A stretch of DNA of 64,000 nucleotides, from positions 1 through 64,000 of the forward strand of contig CANQYY010000013.1 of NCBI GenBank assembly GCA_947628225.1, in the 5' to 3' direction. Shown in pieces: positions 25,827 to 32,763 of the stretch. Source of the stretch: an uncultured Lachnospiraceae bacterium (GTDB lineage Bacteria > Bacillota > Clostridia > Lachnospirales > Lachnospiraceae). The notes beneath the pieces were generated by a model. It saw only the letters and a list, made by a program, of their open reading frames with translations, was not told the DNA's origin and ran no database searches. The translations under genes were made by a program, and so were the position numbers. Each line of letters starts with the position of its first letter. Position 1 is the stretch's first letter.

Positions 25827-26825
25827 CTATAAATCGTTATAACAATAATCTGTTATTTCTATTGGCATAATGCAATCGGTATCAAGATCCAGCGCTACGC
25901 TTGACCACGCCAGCCCTACTCCGTAGCCGCACAGATAAAGCCTGGCTTTTTTCTTCTTCTGAAGTTCTTCTATATTGGCGCATATCGTAACGGGTAAGGT
26001 TGCTGTCGATGTATTCCCATATTCCTCATACGAAGTCAGTATTTTCTTTCCGTCAATTCCGCATTCCCTTCCGATTCCATCTAAAATCAGTTTTTGTGCC
26101 TGATGTAAAATATAATAATCAATCGTTTCCTCCGGAATTTCAAAATGCTCCTTAAATTCCTTAATGCTCTGGCATACCTCATTTAAGGAAAACAGCAGTA
26201 CGGCATTGCCATCCATCGTCAGCGTCCCATCCAGAGCGACGCTTAAAAGGGAATGCCGCGTCCCGTCCGTCTTCTGGGCATAAAACATCGGATTCCCCTT
26301 TTCCAGTTCAATGGCAGTGGCGCTGGAGCCATCGCCGAATAAAAGAGAATCTGTGCTTGGCACTTCCGCCATTTCCGAATATTTGCCATCCCCGGCCAGC
26401 AACAGCCCTTTTCCCCCCGTATTCTGCAACAGGGCGGAAACAATCTGCAGCCCGCTCACATATCCCGTACAGCCGAGATTGACGTCAAAGGCAAGGCAAT
26501 CCTCCCCTATTCTGAGACGTTTCTGTATTATCATTGCCGTAGAAGGGGTATGGAAATCCGGGGATTGTGTGACATTTACAATAACCCGTATTTCCTTTCT
26601 GTCCCAGCCCAGCTTTTCCAAAAGCTTTTCGGCGCATACGCAGCTCATGTCCGAGGCCGACTGGCCTTCCCTTACGCAATGGCGCCAGCGGATTCCGGTA
26701 AGCATTACCTGTTTTTTCGCCCTCCGGCTTCCCAGCTTTTCGGCGCATGCTATATTATCAATGACGCGGCTCGGCGCTGCCGCCGCAATTCCTTTTATTT
26801 TTATATTGTCATATTTCCCGTACAT
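25827..26825 (-). CDS. KAS III-like 3-oxoacyl-ACP synthase
   Basis: 332 aa, the normal FabH length. Triad Cys119 (VNLGCTGYVSGLQ), His241 (LHQAQKL) and Asn271 (YGNTSTATLP). The N-terminal pattern (KKQVMLTGI, ASDM) and LHQAQ/YGNTS motifs match the N-terminal two thirds of the 538-residue synthase at 15173, so these two are paralogues, the latter with an added domain. It lies between ACP 4 and an SDR gene, a compact ACP-synthase-reductase module. Confidence 0.88.
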   Translation of the reverse strand: MYGKYDNIKIKGIAAAAPSRVIDNIACAEKLGSRRAKKQVMLTGIRWRHCVREGQSASDMSCVCAEKLLEKLGWDRKEIRVIVNVTQSPDFHTPSTAMIIQKRLRIGEDCLAFDVNLGCTGYVSGLQIVSALLQNTGGKGLLLAGDGKYSEMAEVPSTDSLLFGDGSSATAIELEKGNPMFYAQKTDGTRHSLLSVALDGTLTMDGNAVLLFSLNEVCQSIKEFKEHFEIPEETIDYYILHQAQKLILDGIGRECGIDGKKILTSYEEYGNTSTATLPVTICANIEELQKKKKARLYLCGYGVGLAWSSVALDLDTDCIMPIEITDYCYNDL

Positions 26826-26846
26826 CGTACCCTTAGCCTCTCTGTT

Positions 26847-27062
26847 TTATTCCAAATAGCCGCATATGTCCTGAACAGTGACAAAGGCATTGATTTCATC
26901 CGCTGTCAGGTTTTTCCCATAGAGTTCTTTTACTTTAACAGCAAGAGATAATGTGGTAAGAGAATCCCATTCCTCCAGTTCCGATAATACCATATCCGTC
27001 TGCAATGGTTCTTCCACATCAAATATTTCTTCCAGTAATTCCAGTTTCTCTTTCTCAGACAT
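26847..27062 (-). CDS. acyl carrier protein (4 of 4)
   Basis: 71 aa from the ATG at 27062, with GGAGG upstream; the longer reading to 27128 runs into the GNAT-like gene. Phosphopantetheine Ser34 in EEWDSLTTLS, ending FVTVQDICGYLE, very like ACP 1 (VQDICDYMG). First carrier gene of the operon. Confidence 0.87.
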   Translation of the reverse strand: MSEKEKLELLEEIFDVEEPLQTDMVLSELEEWDSLTTLSLAVKVKELYGKNLTADEINAFVTVQDICGYLE

Positions 27063-27087
27063 TCTAACATATACCTCCTGTTTAATA

Positions 27088-28029
27088 TCAGCCGGGCCTG
27101 TCCTGATCCGCATCCCCGCGGAATACATTCAGCCCTTCACTAATTGATGAAACAAAGTAAATATCTACATTTCTCCGCTCAAATGGCGAAAAGTAATTGG
27201 GTATTACCACTTCATCGGATATTCGTTTCAGAAAGCCGGCGCTTTCTAATATACTATCAGAAATCCCATAGCAATACAAATCCATATATTCATACTGTCT
27301 GTTATCCAGCAACTCATAAAAACAGGCAGAACAATTCATTAAGTCCTCATAGTGTCCGATATAGTCCACTATTTTGTAAGCCAAAGCGCCCCGGCAGGAA
27401 ACTTCCCGGCCTACTATTATACTGCGGATCCTCCCGGCGGCATCCTGTATGCCTATCATCTCGTACTGGTAAACAGGGTGGCGCATATAGCGGTGGAGAA
27501 TATACGGAGCGTCCTTATACGGGGCTTTTCCCCGCTGCCATTCATCGTCAATAACCGCTGCCACATCTTCCGGCTCGTTAAGAAATACAAACTTCTTATC
27601 GGTAAGGTCTTTCCGCCTTTCATAGCTTTTCTTTATCACGGCAAGCTGGTATTCCGGCCGTTTTCCCGGTATATAATAATGATTCAGAGGCGCCGACAGA
27701 TATCCGAGCATCTGATTAATTTTCATCGCTCTCCGGTTGACCCCCGGCGCCACATCGCATCTTGCCTGATATACTTCATACATCTTTTTCCCGATTTCCA
27801 TGCCCAACTGCGGATTTCCGCTTTTTTTTACCTTCCACATGGTACCCGCAAGGTCCGGATGCTCTGAGCTGTTATACTTGATAACCCCTTCCATGCCGAG
27901 CATATTTCCGTCCCCATCCACCGCAATAATAAAATTACAGCCGTCGCGGTCGACATACATCCAATCGAAAAATTTTCTATCTCTGGCAAGGATATGGTTC
28001 TCATCCCAGTTTTCTTTAATAAATCCCAT
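27088..28029 (-). CDS. GNAT-like acyltransferase, first gene of the operon
   Basis: 313 aa as read from the ATG at 28029, but that ATG has no ribosome site. The same frame stays open upstream to a TAA, and its 14 preceding codons encode IAIRKAEITDIPLI, the usual first strand and helix of GNAT folds. The true start is therefore probably the non-standard ATT at 28071 or ATA at 28080; the nearby ATG at 28087 is one base out of frame. The body has WMYVDRDGCNFIIAVD, GMEGVIKYN and a second half that repeats a GNAT-like shape (YEMIGIQDAAGRIRSIIVG), as in acyltransferases of polysaccharide loci. Substrate unknown; an acceptor amino sugar is inference. Confidence 0.62.
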   Translation of the reverse strand: MGFIKENWDENHILARDRKFFDWMYVDRDGCNFIIAVDGDGNMLGMEGVIKYNSSEHPDLAGTMWKVKKSGNPQLGMEIGKKMYEVYQARCDVAPGVNRRAMKINQMLGYLSAPLNHYYIPGKRPEYQLAVIKKSYERRKDLTDKKFVFLNEPEDVAAVIDDEWQRGKAPYKDAPYILHRYMRHPVYQYEMIGIQDAAGRIRSIIVGREVSCRGALAYKIVDYIGHYEDLMNCSACFYELLDNRQYEYMDLYCYGISDSILESAGFLKRISDEVVIPNYFSPFERRNVDIYFVSSISEGLNVFRGDADQDRPG

Positions 28030-28495
28030 GATTAATGGGATATCTGTTATTTCTGCTTTTCTTATGGCAATTTTATTTATATGGCATTCCCCCGCTTATC
28101 AATAATCTTTCCGAAAGCCGCATCCGGGCAGGAAAGACACACTAATTATATCGGATAAATCTTTATAATCTTTAGTTCCCCCTGCTTATCCCAGCTTACT
28201 ATACTCTTCTCCATCCGCCTTTGTTAAACAGGCTAATCACCAAAAAAACATTCTAAGAAAGGAAACTCAACCGCCATGAATATTATAACACATTCACAAC
28301 GATATTTGCCACATGAATTTAAATTCCTTGCTGTCCGCCCATAACAGTAAAACATCCCCTCTTTTATTCCGGCATTCCAACTCCCCTTCCCAAACCGAAG
28401 TATTCATTGATTTCTCCTTATTTTCATGTTAGAATAATATTGGTATATTATTGCAAATGAAAACTTTGTTTTATTGAAGAAAGCAGGTAGTTTTA
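28030..28495. other. divergent intergenic region with 3'-end gene fragment
   Basis: About 465 bases between the long minus-strand operon and the plus-strand kinase. It must hold both promoters, but I see no clear -35/-10 pair for either. It contains a 60-base fragment copying the 3' end of the DegV-kinase gene (28179-28238) and a perfect 8-bp inverted repeat (28433-28440 with 28445-28452), a possible operator 45 bases before the kinase GTG. The stretch 28240-28430 holds nothing I recognise. Confidence 0.6.
28179..28238. repeat. direct repeat, copy A (58/60 identical to copy B)
   Basis: Matches 32704-32763 with two mismatches and no gaps, same orientation. On the minus strand it encodes the last codons and stop of the DegV-kinase (AYLTKADGEEYSKLG-stop, one residue different), but here it has no gene attached. 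Confidence 0.9.
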
Positions 28496-31429
28496 GTGAA
28501 AAAATGGTTTAGAAAGCTTATGCCGTCATTTTTGATGGGCATCGCTGCCATTGCTGCCATTGCAATAGGCGTTATCTATTTTCATTTTATTTCCCAGCGG
28601 ATTTATAAGGACAGCACCGGTCATCTGGGAGAAATATATGGTCAGGTAAACCGTTCCTTTGGCTCCTTTGTTGAAAAAAACTGGGGACTTTTAGAGGGCT
28701 GGGGCGATTCTTTTGCCGCATTGGGAAATAAGAAAGAAAATTGGATTACTGATTTTATAAAAAAGAAACAGAATTACTGGGGATTTTCTGAGTTTTACTT
28801 TTTTTCCAAGGATGAAACCTGCATGACGCCGGATGGCAAAAAGAGCCGGATAACACCGGGAGAAGAATGGAACCGCCTTATGAATCAGGGAAAACCGGTT
28901 ATGGATGGAGGGACTTTGTCTTCCGGTCAGGACGTCACGGTTTTTGCCGCTCCCGTGCCGCAGGGAAAATATAAAGGCTTTTGCTATGACGCTATCGCCA
29001 TCAGCTATACGAATGCCGATTTGTCGGAATCTCTGAATGTGGACGCTTTTTCCGGAAAGGCAAAATGCTTTGTCATCCATAATGACGGAAGCGTGCTCCT
29101 CTCTACACAGACCGGCGGCAATATATTTGACAATTATCTGGTCTATCTGAAAGGCGCCTCCCATCTGGATAAGGAAACGGTAGATGAGCTCTGCAACAAC
29201 TGGAAGAAAGGGATTTCCGGTCTGCTGCAGTGTAAAATAGGCGATACCAGCTATTGTATTTTGTACCAGCCTGTCGGCTATCAGGATTATATTCTGCTGA
29301 GCGCTGTGCCGCAGAGCGCTATCAGCGCCGGCTTCTTGTCCGTCCAAAAGACGACGACTAATGTCCTGCTTGTAATTTTTCTTCTGGTAGGGATAGTTGT
29401 GATTGCCCTGATTGTCCGACGCAGCCGCAAACAATCTCATAAAAATAAAATGGAGCTCCAATACAGGGAGTTTATGTTCAGCGTCCTTTCCAACAGCGTA
29501 GACGATATATTCTTAATGCTGAATATCGAACAACAGACTGTAGATTATATCAGCCCCAATATCGAAAGACTGCTTGGCATCCCGCTGAAGGAAGCGCAGA
29601 AAAATATCAGGGTGATAGAAAAATGCGCGGTGAATGACAGCCTTATAATTCCCCAAAAGACACTGGAAGAAATTCCACTCTATGGCAGCAAATACTGGAC
29701 ATATGAATATATCCATCAAAACACCGGCGAACACCGCTGGTACCGCATAACCATTTATCATATGAGTATTCAGAATGTAAAAAAACATATTATTGTCATG
29801 TCTGACCTCACAGATGAACAACAGATGAAACAGCAGCTGCAGGACGCATTGGCGGCAGCCAAAAGCGCCAATGAGGCAAAGAGTAATTTTCTCTCCAATA
29901 TGTCCCATGATATCCGCACCCCGATGAATGCCATTATCGGGTTTTCCATGCTTTTAGAGAAGGATGCGGACCAGCCGGATAAGGTGCGGGAGTATACCCG
30001 CAAAATAACGGCGTCCAGCCATCATCTGCTGGGTCTGATTAATGATGTTCTGGATATGAGCAAGATCGAAAGCGGGAAAACATCGTTAAATGTAGACTGC
30101 TTTAGCCTGCCGGAGCTTGTAGAAGAGCTGAATATCATATTGATGCCACAGGCAAAGGCGAAAAATCAAACCTTTGAAATTCATGTGCAGGGTTCACTGC
30201 CGGAGCAGATTATTGGCGATAAGCTGCGGCTGAACCAGATTCTTATTAATTTGCTGTCAAATGCGATTAAATATACACATGACGGCGGCCAGATTAAATT
30301 TACAGTGTCTAAGCTGCCCCAGGCTGCCCCGCAGTATGTCAAACTGCGGTTTGTTGTGCAGGACAACGGGATAGGAATGAGCGAGGAATTCCAGAAGCAT
30401 ATTTTTGCTCCTTTCAGCCGGGAAATCAGTTCCGTTACCAATAAGATACAGGGAACCGGATTAGGCATGGCGATTACAAAAAATATGGTAGATTTAATGG
30501 GAGGCATTATTAAAGTAAAAAGCCAGCCGGAGCAGGGCAGCACCTTTACGGTAGAGCTTTCCTTTGTCCTTCCGGAGCAGGGGAAAATGGAACTTCGCGT
30601 CTGTGAAAGTGTCACCCGCATTCTTGTTGCGGATGATGAAGAGGACGTTTGCCTGAATATTAAAGAAATGATGGACGATACCGGAGTGGATATCTCTTAT
30701 GTGACAAACGGTTCTGACGCTGTGGATGCCGCTGTTTCGGCACATCAGCAAAAGGAGGATTTCCATGTGATTTTGCTGGATTGGAAGATGCCGGGGATGA
30801 ACGGTGTCGAAACTGCCCGCAGAATCCGGGAACAGGTGGGAACGGACGTCCCTATTCTGGTTTTAACCTCCTATGACTGGAGTGAGATTGAAGCGGAAGC
30901 CAGAGAGGCAGGCATTAATGCCTTTATGCAAAAACCCTTTTTCCCGTCTACCTTCTGGCAGACGATCGAGCCTCTGTTTTCTGACCAGACCGAACAGGAA
31001 AGCAATATGACAGAAAGCGTGCTGAAAGGAAAGCTGTTCCTCGTGGTTGAGGATAATGAGCTGAATGCAGAAATTCTGTCAGAAATCCTGAATTTAGAAG
31101 GGGCGGACTGTGAACTGGCAGTAAACGGCAGGGAAGCAGTGGAAATGTTTGAACATTCAGAACCCGGACATTATGATATGATTCTGATGGATGTGCAGAT
31201 GCCGGTAATGAATGGCTATGAGGCTACCAGACAGATTCGCGCCTCGAAACACCCCGAGGCAGTAACGATTCCTATTGTAGCCATGACTGCCAATACCTTT
31301 GCCGAAGATGTGCGGGATGCAATGGAGTCCGGAATGGATGGACATCTTGCCAAGCCGATTGATATGGCTGCCGTCCGAGAGCTGGTCGGACGGCTTACAG
31401 CCGCCAAAGAAGGAGGAAACGATAAATGA
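28496..31429 (+). CDS. hybrid sensor histidine kinase with two receivers
   Basis: 977 aa, GTG start. TM1 about 9-31; extracytoplasmic sensor about 32-285 (Cache-like, no named family); TM2 about 288-308; PAS about 325-440 (VLSNSVDDIFLMLNIEQQTV); HisKA with SNMSHDIRTPMNAIIGFSML; HATPase with NLLSNAIKYTHDGG and GTGLGMAITKNMVDLMGG; REC1 (VADDEE, LLDWKMPGMNG); REC2 (VVEDNE, LMDVQMPVMNG). No DNA-binding output. Its stop overlaps the ATG of a lipoprotein solute-binding gene (ATGA), so the two are a unit; the binding protein may present a ligand to the sensor domain (inference). Confidence 0.92.
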   Translation: MKKWFRKLMPSFLMGIAAIAAIAIGVIYFHFISQRIYKDSTGHLGEIYGQVNRSFGSFVEKNWGLLEGWGDSFAALGNKKENWITDFIKKKQNYWGFSEFYFFSKDETCMTPDGKKSRITPGEEWNRLMNQGKPVMDGGTLSSGQDVTVFAAPVPQGKYKGFCYDAIAISYTNADLSESLNVDAFSGKAKCFVIHNDGSVLLSTQTGGNIFDNYLVYLKGASHLDKETVDELCNNWKKGISGLLQCKIGDTSYCILYQPVGYQDYILLSAVPQSAISAGFLSVQKTTTNVLLVIFLLVGIVVIALIVRRSRKQSHKNKMELQYREFMFSVLSNSVDDIFLMLNIEQQTVDYISPNIERLLGIPLKEAQKNIRVIEKCAVNDSLIIPQKTLEEIPLYGSKYWTYEYIHQNTGEHRWYRITIYHMSIQNVKKHIIVMSDLTDEQQMKQQLQDALAAAKSANEAKSNFLSNMSHDIRTPMNAIIGFSMLLEKDADQPDKVREYTRKITASSHHLLGLINDVLDMSKIESGKTSLNVDCFSLPELVEELNIILMPQAKAKNQTFEIHVQGSLPEQIIGDKLRLNQILINLLSNAIKYTHDGGQIKFTVSKLPQAAPQYVKLRFVVQDNGIGMSEEFQKHIFAPFSREISSVTNKIQGTGLGMAITKNMVDLMGGIIKVKSQPEQGSTFTVELSFVLPEQGKMELRVCESVTRILVADDEEDVCLNIKEMMDDTGVDISYVTNGSDAVDAAVSAHQQKEDFHVILLDWKMPGMNGVETARRIREQVGTDVPILVLTSYDWSEIEAEAREAGINAFMQKPFFPSTFWQTIEPLFSDQTEQESNMTESVLKGKLFLVVEDNELNAEILSEILNLEGADCELAVNGREAVEMFEHSEPGHYDMILMDVQMPVMNGYEATRQIRASKHPEAVTIPIVAMTANTFAEDVRDAMESGMDGHLAKPIDMAAVRELVGRLTAAKEGGNDK

Positions 31430-32697
31430 AAAGAATTTATTTTACCATACTATTGACGCTTGCCGTAACCTTTTTCCTGACATCCTGCGGACAGGACGAG
31501 GACGGTATTACCCTGACGCTGATGGGTAAAAAGAGTGATTTGGAAAAAAGCTATATGACAAACATTTTTGAACACTATGAAAAATCCACCGGAAATAAAT
31601 TGGACATTATTTCCTATGAAGATAAGGATTATGAAACAGAGGCATCCGAAAAATTTGAGAAGGGCGAAGCCCCGGATATTTTTCTGCATTTTCATAATTC
31701 AGATTTAGGACGTTTCAATATTCCGGATAATTTTTACTATTTGAATAACGAAGACTGGGTTTCTGACTTGACGGACAACGCCCGCGCCTACTGCCGGGAC
31801 AATGAGGGACACCTTTTGGGGCTGCCTTTTTGGGAAAATTCTGTTTCCGGATGTTACTATAACAAAACCATATTAGACAGCCTGGGACTGAAGCCCGCCA
31901 CCACGCAGGCAGAATTTAACGTCCTGTGCCAGGTTCTTTCCGATACCGGTTATACGCCCATCTGCTGGCCGGCAGACGGCTGTTCCTGGATGATTCAATT
32001 CGGTCTGGATCCGGTTTTTGCCGATAACCCGTCCTTACTTAAAAAGCTGAATAATAAGGAAATTACTTTCGCAGATATCCCTGCGGTAAAAGCCATGACA
32101 CAATGGATCGCAGATGCCGCCAATAAGGGATGGTTTGGCTCGGATTACCTAAAAGACGGCTGGGACGATATCAGCCCGGCTCTTAGCTCCGGCAAGGCAG
32201 TTATGACTTTTATCTGGGATACCTGGTTTTATACGGATTTTGAAAAGGGAGAGAAATATTCTCTGGATGATTTCGCCCTAATGCCCATATTTATGAATAC
32301 GGCGGATAAAGGCACCTATGAGGGCGGCAATCTGAATATGATGATGGTCAACAAAAACAGCGGACAATTAAAAGCCGCCTTGGAGTTTCTGTCATTTTGT
32401 GCCCAAAAAGAAAATTATAATATCGCATTTGACGGAATTTCCACGGTAAATTGTTTCAAGGGACAGACGACCAATATCCAGTCAAAGATGGTAACAGACG
32501 CCAGCGCCTCCATTCGGAAAAATGAGCGTGTGTCCACTGCCGCTTCCCGAATTGCCGGCTACAGCGCGGATGATATGGCTTCCGCCTTTGTCAGCATGTT
32601 CCAAAAGGAAACCGATGTGGCGGGCTGCATAAGGCTTATGGATAATTACCGCATAAAGGAAGCAGGAAAATGGGAAACCAACGCCCCTTCGCAGTAA
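31426..32697 (+). CDS. lipoprotein, family 1 solute-binding protein
   Basis: 423 aa. Lipoprotein signal with lipobox LTSC, Cys21 modified. The mature part resembles sugar ABC transporter binding proteins: LTLMGKK, PDIFLHFHNSDLGR, GLPFWENSVSGCYYNKTILD, PICWPADGCSWMIQFG, GKAVMTFIWDTWFY and NMMMVNKNS. No permease or ATPase gene is nearby; the gene is coupled by ATGA to a hybrid histidine kinase. It is therefore more likely a ligand-capturing sensor subunit than a transporter component. Ligand unknown, probably a carbohydrate. Confidence 0.85.
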   Translation: MKRIYFTILLTLAVTFFLTSCGQDEDGITLTLMGKKSDLEKSYMTNIFEHYEKSTGNKLDIISYEDKDYETEASEKFEKGEAPDIFLHFHNSDLGRFNIPDNFYYLNNEDWVSDLTDNARAYCRDNEGHLLGLPFWENSVSGCYYNKTILDSLGLKPATTQAEFNVLCQVLSDTGYTPICWPADGCSWMIQFGLDPVFADNPSLLKKLNNKEITFADIPAVKAMTQWIADAANKGWFGSDYLKDGWDDISPALSSGKAVMTFIWDTWFYTDFEKGEKYSLDDFALMPIFMNTADKGTYEGGNLNMMMVNKNSGQLKAALEFLSFCAQKENYNIAFDGISTVNCFKGQTTNIQSKMVTDASASIRKNERVSTAASRIAGYSADDMASAFVSMFQKETDVAGCIRLMDNYRIKEAGKWETNAPSQ

Positions 32698-32703
32698 TGG
32701 TTT

Positions 32704-32763
32704 CCCCTGCTTATCCCAGCTTACTATACTCTTCTCCATCCACCTTTGTTAAATAGGCTAATC
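32704..32763. repeat. direct repeat, copy B (at 3' end of DegV-kinase gene)
   Basis: Same 60 bases as 28179-28238 with two mismatches. Covers the last 17 codons and stop of the DegV-kinase gene plus 7 bases beyond the stop. The two copies bracket the plus-strand kinase/lipoprotein cassette. Confidence 0.9.

Noticed and set aside
12506..28071. Classical NRPS or type I/II PKS cluster
   Set aside because: No condensation, thioesterase, KAS I/II alpha-beta pair or AT domains; only discrete ACPs, KAS III and one A-domain.
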